Position numbers and translations under genes: made by a program
Part shown: positions 33,550 to 45,227 of the stretch, piece by piece
How positions within the stretch are numbered: the stretch's first letter is position 1
How the letters are laid out: every line of letters starts with the position of its first letter
The notes under the pieces: model-generated
What the model was told of the DNA's origin: nothing
The model's input: the letters and a program-made list of their open reading frames with translations, nothing else
Databases searched by the model: none
NCBI GenBank assembly: GCA_947359465.1
Contig: OX375873.1
Coordinates: 44,612,437 to 44,676,436 of the forward strand
Length of the DNA stretch: 64,000 nucleotides
Direction: 5' to 3'
Origin: Metellina segmentata
Lineage: Eukaryota; Arthropoda; Arachnida; Araneae; Tetragnathidae

Positions 33550-36500
33550 CTTGAAACTGAGCATATAGAGAAGAACAGTAGTCTCATTAATTAAGCATAA
33601 AATGGATACGTATGTCGAAGTACTAAGCCTGTTTCGAAATATTGTACCATTACACATCTTTGGATTATGAAGCTTTTGTTAAAAAAGTGTACAAGTATGA
33701 AAATATTAACACATTTTAAAGCTGATATATTAAACATAAATGAAGTTTGTAAAATGGACATACAATCAAATAGAAATGTTATTAAAAGCAAAGCAACTTT
33801 CTATAAAATAATTGATGTCATAGCAAAATATTAAAAGATTAATTATTAACTTTTCCATTACCAGGACACGGTCCTCAAAAAGTCACGCATGTTTCCAAAA
33901 ATACCACAGACAAAATATATTTAAAATACATTACGTCAAATAAATGTATACATACATTTAGAGGAAGAGAAGTGTTATTGTATGAAGCACAAAGTAACTT
34001 TCTATTAGATAACAGATGTTACAGCATAATATCAAGCGAGGAAGCGTTAATTTTTACATTCCCTTTAACATTGTCGTCAAATAAGCACACGTTTTCCATT
34101 CATAGTTGAGTGGTTTCTGAAGATCATTTGTAATGGTTTGTGAAATCGTCCAGAAGTCACAAGACAAAATGCTCAGTGGCAGAGGGGAAATTAACTTAAA
34201 GTACTTCTTCGTTAGGTGAATTAGGTGACATCCGAAACTTAAGGGCACCGTTAAAATATCGATTGTGTTTCGCCATCCAGCGTACATTTCCGGCCTAAGT
34301 CCGGAAGATAATTTCTGGGAAGTTTCCGCAAACGAATTTAACGGAAAGGATCTCGGATGGGACATTATTCTAAAAAGAGATTTGTCGCGTTTAATTAAAC
34401 GTTGCGTTTTTGGTGCAGGAATTTAATGGAAAGCCGTATCGTCTTCTGCAGATTTTTTTTATTACTTTTCTCTTAGGAATAGGTTTTTTTGTGAGCGGTG
34501 TGCAAGATAGTATAAACTTTTCAAAGTTGATTTGTTTTAAAATCTGTGTTCGATAGGATATCGAGCTTAATAGAAGTTTCTTTAAAAGTTGTTTTGAAGT
34601 TTTATATTTAGACTTATTTCGAACTTACCATTACATCTTACATAGATTTATTACTGCTGTATTTTTACTGTCTGTAAAACTTGTATAGGATTTGTTAGAT
34701 GAAATGTTTCGGAAAATGAGCTAAAATACTTTTCATAAAAAGGTAAATTTGATAAAATGTGCAATAACTTGTCAAATTATGAAGAAACAACAATAATGTG
34801 AATTAATAACAAAAGGACATGAAATAGAAAATAACTTCTCAAATTATGACATGTTTAATTTTATATTTCAAATATTCATCTCTATCAATTTCATTGATAG
34901 AAATAAAATACAAGTATGAAGTCCTAGGAAATCGTTTCAACTTGAACTGAAATATGTATAAAAGTTTCATTTATATGTATCCTCCTTTACGCCTGGTAAA
35001 AATGTTGTGCTCAATTTATTCATTAAATAAGCAGGATTTGAAAGATTATTAAGGAATAGGGATACATAATAAATAATAAATTGTTTATAAAAGAGTGACA
35101 ACATAACTGGCTACAAAATCTGACTTTTTATAAACACGCTTATGTTAATTTACTCTAAATCTTAGAAACATGTCAAACAAAAAATGTAATAATATTTCAA
35201 ATAATTGCATATTTTCTTGTCATCGTATACTTTTGTAGTTTTGAATGTTAAGATAAATTTTACGCTATTTTAATGTTCTTTACTTGTGTTCATAAATAAA
35301 TCATAATTTATCACATTAAATTATAAATTATCACTTTCCGTACAAACTGCAAAAAGAGGTTTTTTTTTTTTTTAAATTTAATGTAATTCCATTTTATTTC
35401 TCAGATTATATTTTAGCTACATTAGTTACATTTTTACTCACGCTTGAGCTGAAGATTTATAGCTAATTTTTAAACTACATAATCCTCTGAGTATCCCGAT
35501 ATGTTTCAGAAGAATAGTATTTCTCTTACATCACAACACACACATAATGACTAAACAAACAATGATTGACTGAAAGATTGACTCAAGAAAATCCAAACTG
35601 GTTAGAGTTTATGGTAGACTACAGGTTGTAGAATGGCTTCATATGTGTGAACCCCTCAAAGAGCAAACCTGTAGCAACGAAGTTCTAGAGGTGAAACCCC
35701 TATAGTACACTTCTAGTAACAAAATTTATGTACAAGCCCAGCACAATAACCAATGCTCCCTTCTTTCCCTCTACATAAACTACAACTTAAATTCATAGGA
35801 ATCAGTTAAATTAAGAATTCTTCTCAGAGAATTACCCTGGAGGAATGAACAAAAAAGCTTAAAAACGCATAGTAATTTTTGGAGTTTTTAGAACTTTGAG
35901 GATATGCCCCAAATCTTTTCTCTAGCCAAAAAGAGCAGAACATAAACCAAGGAAAAAAGTCCTAAGCATTGCTTAAAATAAGTCAAACTTCAGTTAGAGG
36001 TAATTCTCTTGAAGACTAAGAGATTGTTGAATGAAGAGAGCAAAATATACTGTTCACACTTACACTTAAAAAAACAAGGAAAGATAGTTGCAGGTAATAG
36101 AACTTCGGGATAAAGCCTAAAATGAAGAACTAAACAAAAAGCATTCCTTTAGAGCACTTTAACTAAAAATCACTTCTGCGCTCGTTGATGTGGGATAAAG
36201 TGGTCTAGATCCTTTTCAGAGTTTGTAAACATGATGTGTAGTATTCCCATACTTCGTAATTACTAGTTTCAAAACTACTCCAATATTATTTATCAGCAAA
36301 TCCTTTGTATTACTGAACAATGAAGTCGAAGTCTTAATGAACACTTGAGGCAAAGTTGAATCAAACATACTTGTCCACCAAAATGAGGTTTAATGGTTCT
36401 GAATTTGAGGGAGTAATTATAAATTAGTTTTAATTCGAGAATAATAATTACCATTGATTACTTCATAATGAAAGTTTACTTCAAACTACTTCAATGATTT

Positions 36501-37190
36501 TACTTTTATTAATTATTAAATTTAGTGTCTTTAATTATTAAGTATGTACTTAACATACACCGTTTGTTTCATTAGTTGTATTGTTTATGATTATCACGTT
36601 AGACAATAGACCAACCTCCGCTATTGTTCTTTCGCATTCATTTTCCGCTGTTAGTCATACATATTTTAATCCAGAAGTAAGCAAACTGTAAAACACCGTA
36701 CATTATAGACTCGAAAGTTAAAAGCCTTCATCTTGGATCCACCATAGTGCAACAATACTATATTTGGCAATGGATTAAAGCAAGTCATAAAACTTTACAC
36801 CGAAAACGTAATTATTTAGTTTTTTTTTTCTACGCAGAATCCTTCCTAATTTGTATGGAATTCCTAATTTCAATTTCAAAATTAATTCTTAAATCCGAAA
36901 GAATAGCGTCTTAGCATTAAAATGTGGTATTGTAATCAAATAAAAATTTTAAACTTCAAATGTGTATGTAATATGCTTATTTGTACTGTTTGTTTGCATA
37001 ATTTTAACACTTTTAAGAGCTTATACGTATGTATCTGTTGTAAAACCTGCATTCTTTTCTGGCATGACTTCTAATCAGTTTAATCCTTCTTGACCAGTAT
37101 AATCTTTCCTAGGACTAACTACTTGCATCAAACTTTTTATGGAAATGTATAAATCAATTAAAGTAACATCTTATCCTGAGCAAAAAATCA
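33550..37190. other. Long AT-rich stretch, nothing firm
   Basis: A more balanced block at 34050-34440 carries a 103-codon minus-strand frame without recognisable motif. The segment at 35590-36180 shares a phrase (GACTACAGGTTGTAGAA) with 43998 (GACTGTAGGTTATAGAA), so a dispersed repeat may be present, but its limits cannot be set. Confidence 0.4.
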
Positions 37191-38890
37191 CAGGGCTCAG
37201 AGACTACTACCAAGTGTACTTATGCGTTGGGACGATACTAGCACATCATTGTATTAAAAAACTACCACAGAGTGATCACAGTATAACTAAGAGTATTTGA
37301 CTTCAATTTGACATTTGTCTTTATGATTTATCAAATTTAAAAAAATAGCAATTAAAGTGGCACCATACCTTGGGTTCTTAAATAAAGGTCTGAAAAGACT
37401 GTCCAGTCTGCCAATATTCTAAGACGATATTAACACCAGGGCATTACAAAGATACCACACTGATCACAGTATAAGAATCTGACTAATACCGATCCCTTTG
37501 TTACGTTTTGTAAATAGAGGAATAGAGAAATAGAGGTAAAATAGAGGAATCAATTAAAGTAACACGACACCCCAGGATCTTAACCCTCCAAGTGGTTTCG
37601 ACAAGATATCATGTTCATAAAGATTTGACCAATTTTACTAACGACTATGTATCTCGCAATTAAGATATGAAAATTTTTGCCAATTAGGAGGAATCTCCTC
37701 ACCAAGATTTTGCCGAGTTTCTTATAGTGTCAACAGCAAAATCTGATAAGTTGTTTCTAATGACATAGTATTTCGTCCATAAAAACCGGTCATTTTTGAT
37801 AATGACGGTTAAATCGTATGACTCTGCAGCAACTATCCAGTGTGCTGATGCTATAAAGTGGCACTATCTTCAAGGCAATACAAATATCCCACATACTGAT
37901 CACTGTGCAGGAATTTGACTAATACTGTAAGTTTTATAACACATATACCAATTAAAGTAACACCACATCTTTCGTACTTGAATACAATGTCTCTGAAGCA
38001 ACTGCTCAGTTTGCCCATGTTCTAAGACGATATTAGCACTATTGCATTATTTAGATCCCACAGACTGATCACTGTGTGAGAATTTGACTAATCCCACTCT
38101 CTTTATGTGTGTATATCGAACTTTTAATAAAATCTATTAAGCAATTAAAATAACATAGCACACCTTGAGTCTTTAAATCGTATGTCTCTGCAGCAACTGT
38201 TCAGTGTGCCCATGCAAAATACGATACTAGCACCACGGCATTACAAAGTTCCTTCAAACTGATCACTGTGAGAGAAAATTACTATCTCTTTATGTGTGTA
38301 TATCGAACTTTTTATAAAACACATATTAAGCAATTAAAATAACATCACACGCACACACACACACACCTTGAGTCCTTAAATCGTATGTATCGTAAGCAAC
38401 TGTTCTGTGTGCTCATGAAAAATACGATACTAGATCCATGGTATTTACAAAGTTCCCTCAGACAGATCACAGTGTGAGAAATTGACAAATCGCACTCTCT
38501 TTATGTGTGTACATCGAACTTTATGTAAAACATACTAAGCAATTAAAATAACATCACACACCTTGAGTCCTTAAATCGTATGTATTGGAAGCAACTGTTC
38601 AGTGTGCCCATGAAAAAGACGATACTAGCACCACGGCATTACAAAGTTCCCTCAGACTGATCTCTGTGAGAGAAAATGACTAATCGCACTATCTTTATGT
38701 GTGTATATCAAACTTTTTATAAAACATCTTAAGCAATTAAAATAACATCACATACACATCTTGAGTCTTTAAATCGTATGTATCGGAAGCAACTGTTCAG
38801 TGTGCCCATGAAAAAGACGATACTAGCACCACGGCATTACAAAGTTCCTTCAGACTGATCGCAGTATAGGAATTTGACTCACTCCAGTGT
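37190..38890 (+). repeat. ~197-bp tandem array, about eight copies
   Basis: ACGATACTAGCACCACGGCA or a variant starts at 37232, 37424, 38027, 38221, 38424, 38619 and 38817. A more diverged copy at about 37850 follows the inserted element at 37584-37808. Each unit also has CAGACTGATCACTGTG, CTTTATGTGTGTATATCGAA and CTTGAGTCTTTAAATCGTAT. Copies toward the right are more alike. One copy carries a (CA)n expansion at 38345-38366. Confidence 0.93.
37584..37808. mobile_element. Palindrome-bearing piggyBac-like MITE, copy 4, inserted in satellite
   Basis: TTAA at 37580-37583 and 37809-37812 flanks a 225-bp element starting CCCTCCAAGTGGTTTCGAC and ending AATGACGG. The neighbouring satellite copies read GTCTTTAAATCGTATG at the same place, showing one TTAA in the empty site. 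The interior has decayed palindrome words (GACAAGATATCATG, GACATAGTATTTCGTC). Confidence 0.85.
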
Positions 38891-39226
38891 CGCCCACTGA
38901 GGAACACAGGCATCGTGATCAAGAAGATACCCCGACTGGAAGTCTTCACTCCTTTTTGTCAAAATGAACAGCGGCTGCTGCGGCCGGCTCTTATTTAATT
39001 TCTCTGATTCACAAAAGGGTAGAAAATGGTGTCAAAAGGAAAGGGGGCTTCCCGCGCGGAGGAAACTCCTTTAAAAATAAACAAGGAAGGAACGGGGCGA
39101 GCAAAAAAACATAAAAGAAAATAAAGGAGCGAAGCAGCTAACTGGATTTAGGGTGGAACACAAAAGGTTGGAACACTTTTTCTTCTTCTTCTCCCATCTT
39201 TTTCGGCTTATTCATTTTTTTTGCAG
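38891..39226. other. Base-balanced unique sequence upstream of an exon candidate
   Basis: No repeat recognised. It ends in a long pyrimidine tract and CAG (39181-39226) that would serve as a 3' splice site. Confidence 0.35.
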
Positions 39227-39366
39227 GGGGATCGGGCGCTTCATCAGGGGTTACTCTCTAATGACGAAGCGCCAGAGGGAGTAGCTCGTAAAAAATACTC
39301 TAACCTCCATCACGGAGCGGTTGATGGGAAGTTCGAGCCGCACCGGATAATCAGGAGTGAGAGCAG
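39227..39366 (+). CDS. Candidate internal exon, unrecognised protein
   Basis: The segment follows a textbook 3' splice site (TTCATTTTTTTTGCAG) and precedes a good donor (AGCAG then GTGAGG). Its 140 nt are open in one frame, reading GDRALHQGLLSNDEAPEGVA, RKKYSNLHHGAVDGKFEPHR and IIRSES. If unspliced, the same frame stops at TGA (39368). The composition is balanced and the residue mix looks protein-like, but I know no matching family and found no flanking exons. It could be chance within a GC-neutral block. Confidence 0.35.
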
Positions 39367-39635
39367 GTGAGGGCAGAGTTCGGGAGTGATTGCTGCGCCC
39401 ACAAAGAATCTGACTTTGGAATCGGATTTGTGTTTTTGGAGTTTTCGTGCGTTGTTTACATACACGGAAGTCGAAATAGAATTGTAGGGCGGAAAGTTTG
39501 CTTCGTTGCTTTTGTGTGCCGAACCCAAACTGGGAGGTTTTGGTTGTGCTTCAGTTGAAATTTAAGGAAGAATGTTCTTTTAACTTTGCGAAAATATTGA
39601 GGCATTTTCTGGTTTTGTTGTTAATATAACTATTT
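39367..39635. other. Unrecognised balanced-to-AT-rich sequence
   Basis: Frames at 39367-39558 (plus) and 39310-39528 (minus) overlap on opposite strands. Neither has a known motif. Confidence 0.4.
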
Positions 39636-39639
39636 TTAA

Positions 39640-39882
39640 CTCTCCTGGAGGTTGTCGTGGTGAGATATCTATCCAGTAGTAAAACTGATATGATTATGAG
39701 TGACGAGATATCTCGTCTTTAGACAAAACATCTGAAGAGATCTTGATTCCTTCATCACAAAAAAATCGGCATGATGAAAAATCTCGTCATTAACATAGTT
39801 GGTCAGAACTTTTATGGACGAGATATCTCGTCAGTAACCAAAACTGGTGAACGAGATATGTCATCGAAACCACTTGTAGGAG
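39640..39882. mobile_element. Palindrome-bearing piggyBac-like MITE, copy 5, best palindromes
   Basis: TTAA at 39636-39639 precedes CTCTCCTGGAGGTTGTCG. The right end read inward is CTCCTACAAGTGGTTTCGAT. GACGAGATATCTCGTC, a perfect 16-bp palindrome, occurs at 39702-39717 and again at 39817-39832. No TTAA remains at the right end. Confidence 0.75.
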
Positions 39883-39884
39883 CA

Positions 39885-40489
39885 ATAGTAACGCTGCGGT
39901 CAACGTTTCTTCCAGCGAGCTAATTAGTTAAATAGCACTGATACCTGGATTTCACAAATTTTGTTCCTTTGTCTATGAATCCACGATTCTATCAATATGA
40001 TTTCTAGTTACAAAATTAAAATTCGGAATTTGAGTAAAAATTAAAATATTGTTTACTACAACCGATTGAATCGATTCAGGAAATTTCCAATGTCATGCTA
40101 TCCTACAATATACCATTTGGAGTTTTTATCCATACATAAACTCCAGATTGAGAGAAACAGTAGCATTTATGATTTCATAAGAAATTTTAAGGGAATAATA
40201 AAACAGATGTGATTCATAGTAAAAATTTTAAATCACTTACAGCGCCTTATTTTTCAATAAAAAAAATGACAATTACCTCTGTTGTAGTAATATACATATG
40301 AGGGAGCTGATACAAAGTGAGGAAAAGGAAATGGAAAGCGGAAATAGTTTTAATACTAAAGGGTTTAAGAGATGAATAAAAATTTAAACATTGATAAAAT
40401 TGAAATGCAATTTAAAAAGTAATCTTATTTGCAATCCAATGAAAAATAATCAATTTAAAATGAGCTACTTCACCGGTCTTAATTTATAA
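39885..40489. other. AT-rich stretch, nothing recognisable
   Basis: No recognised feature. Confidence 0.55.
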
Positions 40490-41240
40490 TAATCTGCTCT
40501 TCTCTAAGCCCGGACTTCAACCGATACTTTAATGAAATATCCTACCCAATGATATCCATAAAATCCAGATGAGGACGCTCACAACGCAGAGAAAAGCCGG
40601 GAACTTAAGAAAATACCCCATCCAGCGAATAAACATCAGTGTTTTATTCGTTCCAATCCTTAACATCAGATTATTTTAATAATTGGAGTTCGTGCGCATC
40701 AGTTAAATGGAATTCCTGTGCAGCACGTTCTACTCTTCCCCCCAAACTGCTCAGCAAACACCGAAGCAGGGAAACTCCAAGATAACATTAAAATATTTCT
40801 TTTTATCACGCAGTTATGGTTGCACAGTCCCATATCAGAGCAGAGTTTCCGTTGTATGCCTTTCAGGTATTTATCCGATCGATGCGGATGCCTCTCGTTA
40901 TATGGAACAATATCCAAAACCTGAATAATCAATATGCATGAACTAGCAAGGAGGGGGGCTTGTTTCAATATCCCTGGGAACCTCAGGATAGACCTGAAGG
41001 AAAATAATTCCTGCATTTATTGGATACCATTCTTTTCTGGGACGGCAAACAGTCGAGGCAGGTTCAGACTCTGCAAGCCGTTGAGAACACGGGACACTGG
41101 GCATTAACAGTGAGTTTAATAATCACGAGTTCCTTATCACAGCACGAATTATTATCTCTGGGGCAGACATGTTTTAAAATATGGTTTACTTGCGGGATAT
41201 TACCAGGCGTTTATCGGGTTGAAATAATGAGCTTATAGTG
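40490..41240. other. Base-balanced unique block, possible regulatory DNA
   Basis: Non-repetitive sequence with frames open on both strands (40699-41016 minus, 40707-40928 plus, 41020-41238 plus), none with a known motif. Homeodomain-type AT cores sit among balanced sequence (for example CGAATTATTATC at about 41144). Confidence 0.25.
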
Positions 41241-42364
41241 ACAAGTCATAGCACTGAGTTTTCGTATCATTAAAATATTTTACTCATGGTCACCATGGTT
41301 GCGATGGATCTATCCTAATTTAATCCTTTAGCATATTAATTTCATACTGTAATTATGATTTAAAAAAAATTTTGAACAAATGCACTTTTCCTTGAAAATT
41401 TGACAAACGAGGAGCTAGTTTCAAAACTAAATATCAAATTTAAAGACACATATAAAATGTAACAAAATGTGAGTGTTATTTGATACGGTAGAATCAATTT
41501 GACGGGTTTTCTGAAGGAAAATCACTGTTTTCACACAAGAAGCGTTTTATAGGTAACTATGAATTGCATAACACCTTCAACTAGTAAAAGAAGTCACATT
41601 GGCACCACATTCAGTCACTAAGACAGTTTCTTTCATTTCGAAAAAATTTTAGTTCGAGATTATAGAGTAAGTACAACACTTAGACTTAGATACGATTGAA
41701 GAGATTTCTTTTCAAAAAGAAAAGTATTCGACTTAAAAATTAGAATCTTACGAGTCAATATTAAGTATGAAGTCGGGGCAGCAATGAAAAGAAGGAATAG
41801 AGGAAAATAATTGAAATTAAAAAAAAAATACAGTTTATATGGAGAACATTTATCAGATTTTTGGGATTTACACATTATAGAATAGTTTCTTTTCAGTCTA
41901 ACTTACCTTAATTAACCCTTTTATCGTTAATTACTTCGTCTGTTTTAAAAAGTAATAAATAAAAAGTAATTTATACGATTATTTTCAAAAACCCTTCAGA
42001 TACTTATTTATTTCGAACAGATATCTCATAGATGTCATACGAGTGTCCTAGTTCTCGGATCATTTATACAATCTAACTATAGAAACGAAACCTATAAATG
42101 TAAGACCTTAACTAATGTCTGTTTTGTATACCTCTAAAGGGGTAAATTTTCCAGGTACAGATTTGCATCTCAACAAATGTCATCTTTAAAGGTAGATATT
42201 TACGTTCATTCTTGTGACACGAACGAATAACAAATTTATTTTGATTGGCTGCATACTATGTACTATTGAAATTGATGTCTACATAAATTGATGCTAGAAG
42301 TGTAAATCTAAAACTCTATAGTAATACAAAAATGTGTTTATTTAACACTGAGTCCAAGAAGTAA
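41241..42364. other. AT-rich stretch, nothing recognisable
   Basis: No recognised feature. Confidence 0.55.
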
Positions 42365-42450
42365 CTGGCAGCACAGTGGTTAGAGTTATGGCTCTTCATT
42401 CAACCGGCTCTGGGTTCAAAATCTGGTGTTACCATGAATCCATAACTCAC
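42365..42450 (+). mobile_element. tRNA-derived SINE head, third type
   Basis: GGCAGCACAGTGGTTAGAG (A-box region) followed by CTCTGGGTTCAAAATCTGG (B-box region) with tRNA-like spacing. The shared SINE body does not follow, so this is a different family or a truncated copy. It has too many mispairs for a tRNA gene. Confidence 0.55.
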
Positions 42451-43380
42451 ATTATTTACAATATTCTTTAAGGTAGTTCAAAGTCTAATCTTACGAAAAG
42501 AGTTTGAATGGGTATCATTTTTTTTCTTACTTCTTTTACACCCATAATAGTTTTAATGGCACAACTCGAAAAGAGATTATCATGATCATAAGTTGCAAAT
42601 TCTTTAATTGAATATTCAACTTAAATTAAAAAATTAATAAATGTAATATAAGAGACCGTAAAAGCACAGCTTGGACATGTACGGTTAGAAGTAAAGTATA
42701 CATAATTCTATGTTATGGTCATATATAAATACCAAAAGCAATACATTAATCTTTTGACTATGGCTATAGATATAACTGGTGCGATTCTTTCTTGGCATGA
42801 TTCTTATAACTTCCAGGGTACAACTGATGTACTGGTATAAATTCCTTCTTGGCGTGATTAAGATACAGCAGCAGTATTGATTGTAGTTTAAAGGTTAATC
42901 ACAAGGTGTTGTCTAATTCACGCGTATAATAAATGTCAAATCATAATAGGTGATGTTGTTACTTACACACTTGTCATAAATACATCACATCCCTTGAGAC
43001 TTGACGGCTCAGCCAAATATGGCCCATGCACATTAATACCCTAATTCAACCAACCTGTGAGATTTGAGGCCTTCTAAAACCAGATAAGGATGGAATAATG
43101 CGTGAACATTAAATAATAGTTAGCTAAAAGAATAAAAAAAGAAGAAAGACACGAGAAACAAAAAGACGAGATGCTGAAGAGCTACCTGCATAAATTGAAT
43201 CTTGACCCACAAATTAACCAATCGGAACAATGCCAGCAAAGTTCCTACACTGCCAAAGAGAACGAAAATTCTTCTTCTGAACAATACGAAGGAAAAACTC
43301 CAAACACCTCTGTAAATTTCCTCGACATAACCCACACGATCTCCATAGAGAATCTAATGGGGCATTAGGGGATGTAGCCC
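42451..43380. other. Mostly AT-rich, nothing firm
   Basis: A short scrap of the dispersed 7176-type repeat lies at about 43000-43025 (GACGGCTCAGCCAAATATGG). Opposing frames at 43120-43368 are not convincing. Confidence 0.45.
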
Positions 43381-43790
43381 TTAAAATCTACTTCACAAGA
43401 GGTTCCCCAAAACGAAGTCATTACGGAAACTCGCAAAAAGCAAAAAATGACTCCATTTTCCTTCGCCATCCAAAACGCGAAGTCCAACACACATCATTCC
43501 CTGATTAATATTCGTTTGCTTGACTCTTCGAGGACGGTCGATCCGGCCGTCAAATTCGAACCTCCCTCCTTCTTCACGTCCACCCCCTTCCACTTCAGAC
43601 ATGAGGGAGTAATTAGCGCAGGCGGTAGCACCTGTGTTCCACGACGGCACGCAAAGGGAAGGAGGCTTTGCGAGGGGAGGTACGGTTGTCGGAAAGGTGC
43701 GCTGAAGATGAGGTTGAACAAGGGTGGTAAACATGGGGTTTCTTGTACGGAAGTCTTTGGGTGTCGCAGGATGTAACGGAGTGCTTGTCT
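43381..43790. other. Base-balanced unique block, frames open on both strands
   Basis: Frames of 109 codons (43447-43776 plus) and 113 codons (43393-43734 minus) overlap almost entirely. Low stop density here follows from composition. No family motif was seen in either. A regulatory element or an exon remains possible. Confidence 0.25.
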
Positions 43791-44065
43791 GGAGGAGGAA
43801 GTATCTTAAGATATCATCTGCACGTGGTCATTTTTACAATCTTGTATATTAAATTCTGATTTGCTCATGAGTACCACTAGATTTCTTTGCTTTCACCTCT
43901 CAGCTAACATAGTGACTAAATACCTACCTCTACTAGTTGAAAGAATCCCAGAATAGATTTTAATGATTAAGGTCAAAACTAGCCAGGAGTCATGCAAGGA
44001 AGACTGTAGGTTATAGAACGAATATATGCGTGTGAAACTCTCAGATGGTTTACTTAAAGTTTTTG

Positions 44066-44350
44066 GGTCAGCGGTAGCCCAGTTCGTAGAGTCGTGGATT
44101 AGCAATTGGAGGATCACGAGTTTGAAACCAACCAAAAACAGTCGTGTATGGGAGTCTGGAGCAAGTTAAATCTTTCGTGGCCTCAAACGTGGAATGGATG
44201 TTTGCAGAGTAAGGTGCCACTGGATTCTTCATCTGACCATTTTTCAAAATTGCGAAGTGTTTTCCTCGGATCTTTCCCCTTGGAATTGATCCCGGATTCC
44301 AAAAAGCTATTTGGGTTTCCCCAGTGTGACATGAATTCAACAACCTAACT
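44066..44350 (+). mobile_element. SINE copy, type-2 head, plus orientation
   Basis: The head is GCGGTAGCCCAGTTCGTAG with a CACGAGTTTGAAACC B-box-like region. The body and tail (CATCTGACCATTTTTCAAAA, TTTCCCCTTGGAATTGATCC) are in family order. It is diverged, and frames on both strands are repeat-derived. Confidence 0.8.
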
Positions 44351-45227
44351 ACCTAATAAAAATGTATGGTTTTATAAAAATACGCTGAACGAGTCGACTC
44401 ACAGGGAACATCTGCGTTGAAAGGTTTATTGTTGATATATATTTTGGTAATGGTATATAGAAAGCATGATACTCATCTTTTACGTAAGCAAGCTTAGTAC
44501 TAGGTTAAAAGAGCAATGGAAATCAATCACTTATGACTATTTTGTTATAAATCCGTTTATATTATATAAGTAAAACTTCTTTCGAAGCATATTTTCATGA
44601 TTACAGATTTTTTAACTATGAAACAAGTTTTCATAGTTGGAAGTCAGAGTGCTAACATTAAACTGACTAAATACTATGGAATTAGTAGCTGTAAATTTTT
44701 AAAGCGATAACAAAACAATGTTTTAAATTAAAATAGGTAAAATAAACTGAGTAAAATAATTAAAGATATACGAATATGCAAAGCATACGCGAACACTGTC
44801 CACTTATTTGCAATGTGTTTACGTTGATATTTTCTATTCTCATCCGATCTCCAAATTTTACGATTTTTAAAATTTATTGTTACCACCTTTTTTCACCATA
44901 CTGTTAAACATTATTTAGAATGATGAGCTCTTCCTTTCGAACAGTATTTTTTCCATATCTCAACGAAATCATATTTCAATTTAAAAGATGACGATGAGCT
45001 TAATTCTAATATCATTTTATTACATTCACGGTTGATATACCTAAATTAAGAACATACAATGCAATTTGAAAAGTGGCTTATCACTATGTTGTCGAAGTAT
45101 TTTAAGTGTAAATTAGTTATTAATTAGAATTAATTTTCTAAATTTTACAATTTCTTCGTTTGCACGACACTGATCTCTTCATATTTGTGTAAATAAATAA
45201 TCTTAAAACTTCGTTTCGAAAGCAGTT
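44351..45227. other. AT-rich stretch, nothing recognisable
   Basis: No recognised feature. Confidence 0.55.

Noticed and set aside
43393..43776. Opposing 113- and 109-codon frames
   Set aside because: They overlap on both strands in a GC-neutral block without motifs or splice evidence; openness follows composition.
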